A stretch of 64,000 bases of DNA from 66-474 sp035606235. Its GTDB lineage: Bacteria; Pseudomonadota; Gammaproteobacteria; Xanthomonadales; Rhodanobacteraceae. Positions 1 through 8,536 of this stretch are shown piece after piece. Position 1 is the stretch's first letter. Every line of letters begins with the position of its first letter. Below the pieces are notes generated by a model, which saw only the letters and a program-made list of their open reading frames with translations, did not search any database and was not told where the DNA came from. The position numbers and the translations under genes are program-made. The DNA is taken from the NCBI GenBank assembly GCA_035606235.1, contig DATNFU010000016.1, positions 12,135-76,134 of the forward strand, written 5' to 3'.

Positions 1-30
1 CAAGCGGGTCAGGATCGAAGATTAAACACG

Positions 31-903
31 CTACGCGGCATCCATGGCCTGCGCGGCTTCCAAAGTATTCTCCATCAGCGTGGCCACGGTCATCGGACCG
101 ACGCCACCCGGCACCGGCGTGATCCAGGAGGCGCGCTGGGCCGCTTCATCGAATTCCACATCGCCAACCAGCCGGCCGTCGTCCATGCGGTTGATGCCGA
201 CATCGATGACCACCGCGCCGGGTTTGATCCAGTCCCCCTTGATGATGCCGGGCCTGCCGACCGCGGCGATCACGATGTCGCCCTGGCGCACGTAGTGATC
301 CAGACCTTGCGTGAACTTGTGGCAGCACGTCGTCGTGCAACCGGCGATCAGCAATTCCAGTGCGAGTGGGCGGCCGACGTGATTGGACACGCCGACCACC
401 ACCGCATGTTGGCCGCGCACCGGGCGATCGGTGTGCGCCAGCAGCGTCATCACGCCTTTCGGCGTGCACGGACGCAGGCCGAATCGGCGCAGCGCCAGGT
501 GGCCGAGGTTGACCGCGCTGAAACCGTCCACGTCCTTGCGTGACTCAATGCGATCGATCAGCGCACTGGCGTTGATGTGTTCCGGCAACGGCAACTGCAC
601 GAGTATTCCGTGCACCGACGGATCCGCGTTGAGCTCGTCTATCAGTGCGTACAGCTCCTGCTGCTGCGTATCCGCAGGCAGGTCGTAGTCAAATGATTTG
701 AAACCGACTTGCCTGCAGGCACGGCGCTTGTTTTTCACGTACACGTTGGAGGCCGGATCGGCGCCGACCAGCACCACCGCCAAACCCGGTGCGCGTTTGC
801 CTTGCGCGACACGCCCCTGAACTCCGGTGCGCACGCGCGCGAGCACGTCATCGGCGATGCGGCGGCCATCCAGGATGCGTGCGCTGGGCGTATGATCGGG
901 CAT
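31..903 (-). CDS. folD: Bifunctional methylenetetrahydrofolate dehydrogenase/cyclohydrolase FolD
   Basis: 290-residue cytosolic enzyme of one-carbon metabolism that oxidises 5,10-methylene-THF to methenyl-THF and hydrolyses it to 10-formyl-THF. Visible signatures are the catalytic-lysine segment YVKNK (residues 55-59), DVDGF near residue 122, the NADP-binding stretch GVSNHVGRP near 170 and the C-terminal block TPVPGGVGPMT. The frame stays open far upstream, but the ATG at 903 gives the normal family length and the added residues have no FolD character. It is divergent from the DUF1244 gene across 94 bp. The SNHVGRP loop differs slightly from the common RS.IVGRP form; I read this as lineage variation. 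Confidence 0.96.
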   Translation of the reverse strand: MPDHTPSARILDGRRIADDVLARVRTGVQGRVAQGKRAPGLAVVLVGADPASNVYVKNKRRACRQVGFKSFDYDLPADTQQQELYALIDELNADPSVHGILVQLPLPEHINASALIDRIESRKDVDGFSAVNLGHLALRRFGLRPCTPKGVMTLLAHTDRPVRGQHAVVVGVSNHVGRPLALELLIAGCTTTCCHKFTQGLDHYVRQGDIVIAAVGRPGIIKGDWIKPGAVVIDVGINRMDDGRLVGDVEFDEAAQRASWITPVPGGVGPMTVATLMENTLEAAQAMDAA

Positions 904-962
904 GAGCGGCGACGCGGGTTCGGAGCGAACGCGCATTGTCGCTGATCTTTCCCTTGACGTCA

Positions 963-980
963 TTCCGGCGCAAGCCGGAA
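963..980. repeat. ATTCCGG-family hairpin (copy 1)
   Basis: Perfect 7-bp inverted repeat TTCCGGC / GCCGGAA with a GCAA loop, in the folD-DUF1244 divergent spacer just upstream of the DUF1244 start. Similar ATTCCGG hairpins occur at 1324-1355, 35918-35935 and 50252-50281, so it belongs to a dispersed intergenic repeat family. Confidence 0.6.
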
Positions 981-997
981 CCCAGTGACTTCCGCCC

Positions 998-1297
998 ATG
1001 AATTCCCTCGATCGCACCGAACTCGAAGCTGCCGCGTTCCGCCGACTGCTGAAGCACCTCAACCAGGATCGCAACGATGTGCAGAACATCGACCTGATGA
1101 TCCTGGCCGGCTTCTGCCGAAACTGCCTCGCCGATTGGTACCGCGAAGCGGCGGCCGAGCGCGGTGTGGAGGTTGGCAAGGATGAGGCGCGCGAGGCGAT
1201 CTACGGCATGCCGTTCGCCGAATGGAAAGTGAAGCATCAGAAAGACGCTACGCCGGAACAGTTGGCGGCGTTCGAAAGGGCACAGAAGCGCATTTGA
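998..1297 (+). CDS. DUF1244 domain protein
   Basis: 99-residue soluble protein matching the DUF1244 family, whose core IDLMILAGFCRNCLADWY (residues 31-48) carries a conserved C-x2-C pair (C40, C43). The family is small, helical and widespread in proteobacteria; its role is not established and none is assigned. The ATG at 998 gives the typical length and places the conserved core at residue 30. It is convergent with moeB, with an ATTCCGG hairpin in the 68-bp gap that may end transcription. Confidence 0.85.
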   Translation: MNSLDRTELEAAAFRRLLKHLNQDRNDVQNIDLMILAGFCRNCLADWYREAAAERGVEVGKDEAREAIYGMPFAEWKVKHQKDATPEQLAAFERAQKRI

Positions 1298-1323
1298 TTT
1301 CGCGGGCGCTCCTACCCAAGCAG

Positions 1324-1355
1324 ATTCCGGGTTCCGCCTTCGGCGACCCCGGAAT
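1324..1355. repeat. ATTCCGG-family hairpin (copy 2), between convergent genes
   Basis: Outer arms ATTCCGGG (1324-1331) and CCCGGAAT (1348-1355) enclose a second stem CGCC-TTC-GGCG. It sits between the convergent DUF1244 and moeB stop codons, so it may also act as a two-way terminator, although it has no T-tract. Confidence 0.55.
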
Positions 1356-1365
1356 GAAGGCGTTG

Positions 1366-2499
1366 TTACTTCGCCGCACTACAGAGCTTTTCGTAATCCA
1401 CATATCCCGGAAACGCCCTGCCCGGCGCGCACACGGGACATTCCGGATCGGGTGCGAGGCGTGTTTCACGGAAGCGCATGGCGAGCGCGTCGAACATAAG
1501 CAGCCGACCGGTGAGCGGCTCGCCGATGCCGAGAATCAATTTCAATACTTCGGTCGCCTGCAACATGCCGATCACGCCAGGCAACACGCCGAGCACACCC
1601 GCTTCGGAGCAATTGGGTGCGGCTTCCGGCGGCGGCGGTTGCGGGAACAGGCAGCGGTAGCACGGCGCGATTCCGCGCTGGCGGCCCGCATCAAACACGC
1701 TCACCTGCCCCTCGAAACGGTGCACCGCACCGTATACCAGCGGCTTCTGCAATTTTAAGCAGGCATCGTTGAGCAGATAACGCACCGGAAAATTATCGGC
1801 GCCGTCCAGTACCACGTCGGCACCATCCAGCAGTTGCTCGACATTTTCCGAAGTGACGCGCTCAGCCAAACCGGCGATGCGCGTGCGTGGATTCAGCGCG
1901 GTCAGCGTGTGCGCGGCCGACTGCACTTTCGGCATGCCAACGCGGCCGTCGGTGTGCAGGATCTGCCGTTGCAGGTTGCTGCGATCCACGGTGTCGTTAT
2001 CGGCGAGCACCAGCGTGCCAATGCCTGCGCCGGCGAGGTAAAACGCGGCCGGCGAACCCAGGCCGCCCGCGCCGACGATCACCACGCGCGCGTTTTCGAG
2101 TTTGCGCTGACCGTCTTCGCCCACTTCAGGCAGACGCAAGTGGCGCGAATAGCGATCGAAAAAATCCGCGTCTACACTTTCCGCTTCGGCCACGGGCAGG
2201 CCTTCCGCAATCCACAGCGCGGTACCGCCGGCCACGGAGATGACACAGGTGTAACCGAGCTGTTGCAAAACCTGCGCAGCCATCAGCGAACGCTGGCCGT
2301 GCGCGCAGATCGTGAGGATTTCGGTGTCGCGATCCGGCGCGATCTTCGCAATCCGCTGCGCGATTTCGCCACGCGGCAAGGCGATCGCGCCGGCGGCCAT
2401 ACCGGTCGCGTGTTCGAACGATTCGCGCACATCCAGCAGCAGCGCACCTGCGCGCTGGCGTTGCAGCGCTTCGCGCGGGGAGATTTCGCGGAGGATCAT
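1366..2499 (-). CDS. moeB: MoeB-type molybdopterin-synthase adenylyltransferase with N-terminal rhodanese domain
   Basis: 377 residues. Residues 1-105 form a rhodanese domain with active-site loop CAHGQRS (C65). Residues ~115-377 form an E1-like ThiF/MoeB domain with the nucleotide loop GAGGLGSPAA (from 143), zinc cysteines C280/C283 and C354/C357, and C297 in NCSEAGVLG. MoeB adenylates the C-terminal glycine of MoaD before sulfur transfer, and the fused rhodanese suggests it can also relay the persulfide. The domain order (rhodanese first) is the reverse of MOCS3/MoeZ. It lies 27 bp downstream of the mobA-moeA fusion on the same strand, so cotranscription in a Moco operon is likely. ThiF-like roles cannot be fully excluded. 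Confidence 0.9.
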   Translation of the reverse strand: MILREISPREALQRQRAGALLLDVRESFEHATGMAAGAIALPRGEIAQRIAKIAPDRDTEILTICAHGQRSLMAAQVLQQLGYTCVISVAGGTALWIAEGLPVAEAESVDADFFDRYSRHLRLPEVGEDGQRKLENARVVIVGAGGLGSPAAFYLAGAGIGTLVLADNDTVDRSNLQRQILHTDGRVGMPKVQSAAHTLTALNPRTRIAGLAERVTSENVEQLLDGADVVLDGADNFPVRYLLNDACLKLQKPLVYGAVHRFEGQVSVFDAGRQRGIAPCYRCLFPQPPPPEAAPNCSEAGVLGVLPGVIGMLQATEVLKLILGIGEPLTGRLLMFDALAMRFRETRLAPDPECPVCAPGRAFPGYVDYEKLCSAAK

Positions 2500-2526
2500 C
2501 GGCGCATTATCGCCGGTTTGCCCAGC

Positions 2527-4374
2527 TCACGGCCAAACCGTCACCACCGCACCGCGATCGAGATCGCGCGCATCCTCGGGCAACAACACCAGCGCATCGG
2601 ATTCCACCAGCCCACGTAACATGCCGGAGCCCTGTTTGCGGTGTGGCGTGGCCCACAGCACGCCTTCCGCATCGCAACTCAATGCGCAGCGCAGCAACTC
2701 GGCGCGTGCATGTTTCTTGTGCGCCGGTTCGGCCAGGCGCGCGCGGTGCACCTTCGCGGTGCTGCTTTCCGCGAGCAGCGCACGTAATGCGACGCGCACG
2801 AACACCTGAAACGTCACCGCCGCGGATACCGGATTGCCCGGCAGGCCGAAACACAGGCACGCGCCGATCGCGCCGAGCAGCACCGGCATGCCTGGCTTGA
2901 TGCGCACTTTGTGGAAATGAATCTCGCCAAGTTCGCCGAGCAGCGCCGGCAGATGGTCGGCCTCGCCCGCCGAAACGCCGCCGCTGCTGAGGATCAGATC
3001 CGCTTGCACCGCGGCATCCAGCAGCGCCGCGCGCAGTGCTTGCGGTTGGTCGCGCACGCTGACTCGCGAAACGACTTCCGCGCCGGCTTCCCGCAGCAAT
3101 GCCGCGAGCATCACGCCGTTGGATTCGTGGATCTGACCGAAGCCAAGCGGCTGCCCGGTCGGAACCAGCTCGTCGCCGGTGACGATGACCGCGACGCGCG
3201 GCCTGCGCCGCACGCTCACCTGATCCACGCCCAATGCGGCGAGCACGCCGAGTTGCGCGGCATACAGGCGCAGGCCTGCGTTCAGCGCGAGATCGCCGGC
3301 AGCGAAATCCTCACCGGCCGTGCGTACATGGGCACTCGCCTTCTCGCCGGCTTGCACGAGCACGCGGCTTCCTTCCACGCGCACGTTTTCCTTGATGACC
3401 ACGCTGTCGGCGCCAAGCGGCAGCGGCGCGCCGGTGGTGATGCGCACGCATTGGCCACCGCCGATCTGCGGCGCCGAAGTCGCCCCGGCGAACACGTCGC
3501 CGATCAGCTCGAACGCGCGCTCGCCCTGGTCCGGTAAATCGGCGCCGCGGAGTGCAAAGCCATCCATCGCGGAATTGGCGAACGGCGGCAAGTCATGCGG
3601 TGCACGCACGTCTTCGGCCAGGACGCGGTTTTGCGCTTCAGCAAGCTCGACGCGCTCGACCGGCAGCCGATGCCGCACGCTGCGTGTGCGCACGATTTCC
3701 AGCGCCTGCTCCAGCGCAATGCGGGTTGGGTAGCCGGGTTGCTCGCAGGGATGCATGCGCTCGTATTCGCAGAAATCATCCGGCGTGTTGAGATTGCGGA
3801 ATGCTGACGCGCGGTCAGGGAAATCCACCGGCAGTGCGTCGATCTCGATATGCCAGCGCAAGGGCGAGGCGTGCACGCCGACCGCGTCGCGGGCGGATAT
3901 CAGCAGTTGATCGCGGAATTTCAGCGAGTACAAGGCAAACAACGGCTGCACCCGGTGCGAGTCCTTCGCGTAGGCGCAGGCCGCATCGGGCGCGGCAAGC
4001 AGCGCCGCCCGCAGGCGCGCCAGCAAGTCGTCTGGCGGATCGGGACAATCTGCCGGCATGGTCAGCAGCCAGGAGCAATCCGCGAATCGCTCGGGCTCGC
4101 CCTCGACAATCAGCGCCAGCGCGGCGGCGACGCCGGCCAGCGGCCCGGCGTGACCCGGTATTTCATCGCCGATCACTCGCGCATGCCGCGCGTAGTCGTC
4201 CTGGTTGCGGTTGGCGACGATCAGCAGCTCGTCGCATTGCCCGCGCAGCACTGAAAGCACGCGTTCGATGACGGGTTTCCCGTGCAGCGTCAGCAGACCC
4301 TTGTCCTGTCCGCCGACGCGCCGGCCAGCGCCGCCGGCCAGCACAATCCCCACGGTGCGTGATCCGGAATCCAT
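2527..4374 (-). CDS. Fused molybdenum cofactor guanylyltransferase (MobA) - molybdopterin molybdotransferase (MoeA)
   Basis: 615-residue uninterrupted frame with two complete enzymes. Residues 1-~200 are MobA: GTP-binding LAGGAGRRVGGQDKG (12-26) and MPAD near 106. Residues ~207-615 are MoeA: PPFANSAMDGFA (263-274), TTGAPLP, TGDELVP, SSGGVSAGE and GLPGNPVSA. MoeA inserts molybdate into molybdopterin-AMP and MobA adds GMP to make MGD, so the fusion joins the last two cofactor steps. An internal Met207 where the MoeA part begins suggests two overlapping ancestral genes fused in frame. The ATG at 4374 was chosen because residues upstream of it have no MobA character and it places the P-loop at residue 12. 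Confidence 0.9.
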   Translation of the reverse strand: MDSGSRTVGIVLAGGAGRRVGGQDKGLLTLHGKPVIERVLSVLRGQCDELLIVANRNQDDYARHARVIGDEIPGHAGPLAGVAAALALIVEGEPERFADCSWLLTMPADCPDPPDDLLARLRAALLAAPDAACAYAKDSHRVQPLFALYSLKFRDQLLISARDAVGVHASPLRWHIEIDALPVDFPDRASAFRNLNTPDDFCEYERMHPCEQPGYPTRIALEQALEIVRTRSVRHRLPVERVELAEAQNRVLAEDVRAPHDLPPFANSAMDGFALRGADLPDQGERAFELIGDVFAGATSAPQIGGGQCVRITTGAPLPLGADSVVIKENVRVEGSRVLVQAGEKASAHVRTAGEDFAAGDLALNAGLRLYAAQLGVLAALGVDQVSVRRRPRVAVIVTGDELVPTGQPLGFGQIHESNGVMLAALLREAGAEVVSRVSVRDQPQALRAALLDAAVQADLILSSGGVSAGEADHLPALLGELGEIHFHKVRIKPGMPVLLGAIGACLCFGLPGNPVSAAVTFQVFVRVALRALLAESSTAKVHRARLAEPAHKKHARAELLRCALSCDAEGVLWATPHRKQGSGMLRGLVESDALVLLPEDARDLDRGAVVTVWP

Positions 4375-4400
4375 GTTTTCCCATCCGCTAATTTCGTGGC

Positions 4401-4416
4401 GCGGGTTGCAACCCGC
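4401..4416. repeat. 16-bp perfect palindrome GCGGGTTGCAACCCGC
   Basis: Self-complementary site in the 87-bp spacer between mobA-moeA and der. It resembles the GCGGGTT..AACCCGC sequences seen again near 38760-38780 after infA, so it is probably a dispersed repeat or a weak processing/terminator stem rather than an operator. Confidence 0.45.
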
Positions 4417-4461
4417 AGCCTGCCTTGCCAGACCAAGTCGGCGGATCAAGGGCCGCCCTGC

Positions 4462-5856
4462 CTACTTCCGTACGCGCCTGATCATGCGCCGGCGCTTGCG
4501 TTGCTGGCTTTCGGTCAGCGTATTGCGGCGGCCGGCAAACGGATTTTCGCCTTCGCGGAATTCGACCCGCACCGGTGTGCCTTCCAGCTTGTAGCGCTTG
4601 CGGAAAAAGTTTTCCAGGTAGCGGCGGTAACTGTCGGCGATGTGTTTGGTGCGGGTGCCATGAATCACGATGGTCGGCGGATTGCGTCCACCCGGGTGCG
4701 CGAAGCGCAGCTTCGGGGAATGGCCGCGTACCAGCGGCGGCTGATGTCCGGCGAGTGCTTTTTCCAGCGTGCGGGTCAGATCGGACGTGCCCAGTTCGCG
4801 GGTGGCTGACGAATGCGCGCGATCCACGCTGCGCATCAGCTCGCGCAAGCCGGAACCGTGTTTGCCGGAAATGAAAACCGGTTTGGCCCAGGCGACGAAA
4901 TCGAGCTTGCGCGACAAGCCGTCGCGGCAGCGTTCGCGATCGTAAGTCGAAAGCCCATCCCACTTGTTGGCGGCGATTACCAGCGCGCGGCCGGCATCCA
5001 GCACCTGGCCGATCAGGTTCAGATCCTGATCCGACACACCTTCGCTCGCATCCAGCAACACGATTGCGACTTGCGCGGCGGCGATGGATTGCAGCGTCTT
5101 GATGACGCTGAATTTCTCCAGGGCATCCTCAACCCGGCCCCGACGGCGCACGCCGGCGGTATCGATCAGGGTGTAGCGCTTGCCGTCGCGCTCCAGCGGT
5201 ACATGGATCGAGTCCCGTGTTGTGCCGGCAACTTCCGACACCACCACGCGGTCCTCGCCGAGCAGGCGATTGACCAGGGTGGACTTGCCGACATTCGGTC
5301 GGCCGATGATGGCCACCCGCGTGCCGGCATTCTCGTCATCGAGATTGATATCCGGCTCGTCGTCCTCGGGCAACCGCGCCAGCAACTGGGCGACCAGTTC
5401 GTCAAGGCCGCGCGCATGCGCGGAGGCGATCGCCAGCGGATCGGCGAGGCCCAGCCCGGAAAATTCTGCAAGCGCGGTCTGGATATCCAGACCGTCAGTC
5501 TTGTTGACTGCGAGCAATGTCGGCTTGCCGGCGCGACGCAATTCGTCGAGGATCGCGCGATCCTGCGGTAACAGACCTTCGCGCGCATCCACCAGCAAAA
5601 CGCAGGCTTGCGACTCCTCTATCGCGAGCCGCACCTGGCGCGCCGTCAGCACGTCGATGTCGATTTCTTCGCCGGAAAGTCCGCCGGTGTCAACCAGCAC
5701 GAACGGCCGCGCGCCCAGCCGGCAGAAGCCGTAATGACGATCGCGGGTGACTCCGGGCAGATCCGCGACCAGCGCATCGCGCGAACGCGTCAGCACGTTG
5801 AACAGCGTGGACTTGCCTACATTCGGACGGCCAACGAGTGCGACGACGGGCAGCAT
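4462..5856 (-). CDS. der: Ribosome-assembly GTPase Der (EngA)
   Basis: 464-residue tandem GTPase needed for 50S subunit maturation. Two G domains each begin with GRPNVGKST (residues 9-17 and ~185) and have switch motifs DTGG near 57 and DTAG near 234. A KH-like domain fills residues ~350-440, and the tail is strongly basic (KRRRMIRRVRK). Length and domain order are those of the family. It is downstream of bamB on the same strand, as in E. coli (yfgM-bamB-der), with a 234-bp spacer in which I see no gene. Confidence 0.97.
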   Translation of the reverse strand: MLPVVALVGRPNVGKSTLFNVLTRSRDALVADLPGVTRDRHYGFCRLGARPFVLVDTGGLSGEEIDIDVLTARQVRLAIEESQACVLLVDAREGLLPQDRAILDELRRAGKPTLLAVNKTDGLDIQTALAEFSGLGLADPLAIASAHARGLDELVAQLLARLPEDDEPDINLDDENAGTRVAIIGRPNVGKSTLVNRLLGEDRVVVSEVAGTTRDSIHVPLERDGKRYTLIDTAGVRRRGRVEDALEKFSVIKTLQSIAAAQVAIVLLDASEGVSDQDLNLIGQVLDAGRALVIAANKWDGLSTYDRERCRDGLSRKLDFVAWAKPVFISGKHGSGLRELMRSVDRAHSSATRELGTSDLTRTLEKALAGHQPPLVRGHSPKLRFAHPGGRNPPTIVIHGTRTKHIADSYRRYLENFFRKRYKLEGTPVRVEFREGENPFAGRRNTLTESQQRKRRRMIRRVRK

Positions 5857-6090
5857 GAGATCAATGAAGGACCCTGTGGGCTATGCGACTTGGGGATTGC
5901 TGTCGCGCGAGCAACCATCCATGGGGCGTTCTCCGATCGGCATCCTGCCTCACCCGAGACCTTTGCACGCCACGCCATTCAAGCATCGCGCAAGCGCCAA
6001 AGGTTTCGACCTGCGCTGCGGCACACAAGCTGCCTGCGCCCGTTACGCTTTTCAACCACTCACGAATCCGGCCGTCGACAGCGCTGCTGC

Positions 6091-7314
6091 CTACGGAGGC
6101 GTCGGAACGCGATACGCGGCGATATTGCCGGACTCATCCTCGACGAACACGGTGTCGCCGACCACCAGCGGGCGCGCCCGGATCGCATCCTTGGACAGGC
6201 GCGTCCGCGCGGCGAAGCTGCCATCCTTCAGATTCAGCCAGTGCACGTAGCCTTCCAGATCGCCGACCACCGCGTAATGACCTTGCACGGCGGGCGGGCT
6301 CAACCAGCGATATTGCAGCGCATCCTGCTTCCACATATCGGAGCCGGAGCCGGCATCGAAGGCCCACACCTGCGATTGGTCGTCCACACCCACCAGTTGC
6401 TTGTCGGCCACAGCCACGCCGACATAGCTCGAGAACGGACGATTCCAGTTGACCTTGCCTGTCGGCGCGTCTATCGAGACGAGTTGCCCGTGATAGGCGG
6501 TTGCGTACAACGCATCGCCATCCAGTTGCAGCATGTCGTCGGCGTCATTCAACTTTTCGATGTCGCTGCGGCCTTCGCCTTTGGCGATCGTCTGTTGCCA
6601 TTGCGCGCTGCCGGTGTCGCCGCGCAGCGCGACGATCTTGCCGTCATCGCTGCCGAAGAACACCACGCCATGCGCAACCAGCAACGGGCCATTGCCGCGC
6701 AGGCTTAGCAGCGGCACGTTGGCTTGATCATTGACCCACTTGCGCTGACCGGTCGCGGCGTCCAGCGCATAAATGCGGCCGTCGTTGGTACGCGCATACA
6801 CCACGCCATTGTCGATGACCGGCGGGCTGACCACCTCATCGGAGACTTCCGCGGCCCAACGTTGCTTGCCGGTCGCCGCATCCATGCCGTACACATGGCC
6901 ATCCAGCGTGCCGACCGCCAGCAGGTCGCCGCTGACCGTCGGGCCGCCGGCGTACAGTGCATCGGCGTAACGCTTGTGCCCGAAACCGAACCAGCCTTGC
7001 GTGCGCGTGTCGTCGCGCCAGATCGTCTTGCCGGTGGCGGCATCCAGCGCGGCCAGCTTGCCATCCACGCTGGCGACGTAAAGCTTGCCATCCGCATAAG
7101 CCGGCGCCAGCCGAATGCCCGAGCGCCCGGAGCCATCGCCGATGCTGTCCTTCCAGAGCCGCTGTACCTGCACGCTCGGGACGAACTTGGTGAGTTCGCG
7201 TGGCGGCTGCACGTTGTCCTTGCCGCTGATGATCTTGCTGATCAGGCTGCAACCGGTGAACGCCGACAGCGTTGCCAGCAGAAGCAACATGAGGAGTGGA
7301 CGGTAATGTCCCAT
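6091..7314 (-). CDS. bamB: Outer-membrane protein assembly factor BamB
   Basis: 407-residue periplasmic lipoprotein, part of the BAM complex that folds beta-barrel proteins into the outer membrane. The N-terminus MGHYRPLLMLLLLATL ends in a lipobox (AFTGC, C19-20 region). The rest is an eight-bladed PQQ/WD-like beta-propeller with repeated A.DA.TGK.W units. The ATG at 7314 was chosen because it gives an immediate lipoprotein signal; the frame is open further upstream but has no signal there. It lies between yfgM and der, as in many gammaproteobacteria. Confidence 0.95.
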   Translation of the reverse strand: MGHYRPLLMLLLLATLSAFTGCSLISKIISGKDNVQPPRELTKFVPSVQVQRLWKDSIGDGSGRSGIRLAPAYADGKLYVASVDGKLAALDAATGKTIWRDDTRTQGWFGFGHKRYADALYAGGPTVSGDLLAVGTLDGHVYGMDAATGKQRWAAEVSDEVVSPPVIDNGVVYARTNDGRIYALDAATGQRKWVNDQANVPLLSLRGNGPLLVAHGVVFFGSDDGKIVALRGDTGSAQWQQTIAKGEGRSDIEKLNDADDMLQLDGDALYATAYHGQLVSIDAPTGKVNWNRPFSSYVGVAVADKQLVGVDDQSQVWAFDAGSGSDMWKQDALQYRWLSPPAVQGHYAVVGDLEGYVHWLNLKDGSFAARTRLSKDAIRARPLVVGDTVFVEDESGNIAAYRVPTPP

Positions 7315-7427
7315 GTGGAAGATGGAACGGCCAGCGGATCGCGGGGTTGGGCAATGCCCTGGAGCGAGGGCGAGACCAAGCGAGCCACTTCCGAAACGGG
7401 CGTTGCCGTCCAATGAATGATGTCGCT

Positions 7428-8129
7428 TCATGTGCCCTGTTTCCCGGGTGCGGTCGTTTTGGAGACGCTGGGCGCGGCGGTCGCGCCGCCGGCCTGCGCG
7501 AGATTGTCGAGCTTCATCTGCAAGGCATCGCGCATGCCCGGTACCGTATGGGCCGACAGCGCCGCCAGGGCATTCGCGTATGCGCTGCGCGCTTGCGCCT
7601 CGCGCCCCAGTTTGAGCAGCGCGTCGCCGCGGAGTTCCTCAAGCGTGGCGCGATAGCTGTCATCCGGCACGCCGCCGAGCAGCGTCAGTGCCTGCTGCGC
7701 GTGATCCTGGGCCAGCTCGACGCGCGCCAGCCGCAGCATATAAACGGCGTGCAGCGCCGGCGTGGGGCTGTGATCCACCGCCCATTGCAACGCAGCCTGC
7801 GCCGCATCGAGCTTGCCCTGCGCCACCGCGACGTTGGCGCGCGCGGCGGCGCCCAGCGCGGCATACGGCGTATCGACGTAGCTTTTTTCCAGCGCGGTGG
7901 CCGCGCTGTCGACCTGCGCATCCTGGCCGGCCGCCAATGCGGATTCCAGCGCGACGTATTGTTCCGCGGCCTGGGCGTGATGTCCGGCGCGGTGCGACTG
8001 CCATTGGCGCCAACCGAAAATCAGCGCCAGTGCCAGCACCACGCCGACGACGATGGACAGCCCATTTTCGCGCAACCATTTGCGCAACTGTTCGCTTTGC
8101 TCGTATTCGTCGTAATCGTCAAAAGCCAT
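7428..8129 (-). CDS. yfgM: YfgM-like ancillary SecYEG translocon subunit (TPR protein)
   Basis: 233 residues with a short acidic cytosolic head, one transmembrane helix (about residues 23-43, ending WRQW) and a periplasmic tetratricopeptide domain. This is the YfgM/DUF2133 layout: the protein associates with SecYEG and PpiD and helps periplasmic chaperone traffic. Position upstream of bamB supports the call. The C-terminal ~20 residues are low-complexity (Ala/Pro/Thr). No good ribosome-binding site is visible upstream. Confidence 0.88.
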   Translation of the reverse strand: MAFDDYDEYEQSEQLRKWLRENGLSIVVGVVLALALIFGWRQWQSHRAGHHAQAAEQYVALESALAAGQDAQVDSAATALEKSYVDTPYAALGAAARANVAVAQGKLDAAQAALQWAVDHSPTPALHAVYMLRLARVELAQDHAQQALTLLGGVPDDSYRATLEELRGDALLKLGREAQARSAYANALAALSAHTVPGMRDALQMKLDNLAQAGGATAAPSVSKTTAPGKQGT

Positions 8130-8536
8130 TAGGGAGAACTCTGATCAGTCGTGATAGGGCTTTGCTCTAACCCGCATCTTCATATCTCCACAACATCAAG
8201 CCGCGCAGGCGACGGTTGATCCTCCCTTTCCTCAAGGGACTGAACAGCCGCCAAGCTGTGGATGCCTCCAGACCGTGCCACAAAGCCGCCGCGCCAGTGC
8301 GCGGGCGGACAAGGATAACCGAAACCGCGGGATAGTCGGCCAATCCGCTTGCGAGCGAATCGAAAAGCGTTGCGGACCAAAGCCGGGGCTCGCGCCGCCG
8401 GGCGCCAGGAGCCACCGTTTACCTGCCCATACAACGGGATTTCCGGGTCCGCAAAGCGGCACACCGTGTACCGGGCCGGTCATGTACCGGATGCCAGGCG
8501 CGCGTATCCCGAACGGTGCAGCTTCGCAACCGCCCG
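8130..8536. other. 407-bp gap between rodZ and yfgM, no gene seen
   Basis: No frame here resembles a known protein on either strand. In E. coli ispG and hisS occupy this slot (rodZ-ispG-hisS-yfgM); here both are absent and I see no remnant of either. The segment must hold the yfgM promoter. It contains a short direct repeat TGTACCGG (about 8465-8495) of unknown meaning. Confidence 0.5.

Noticed and set aside
8167..8483. Three small minus-strand frames in the rodZ-yfgM gap
   Set aside because: Mutually overlapping frames, no conserved residues, no ribosome-binding site; not remnants of ispG or hisS that I can recognise.
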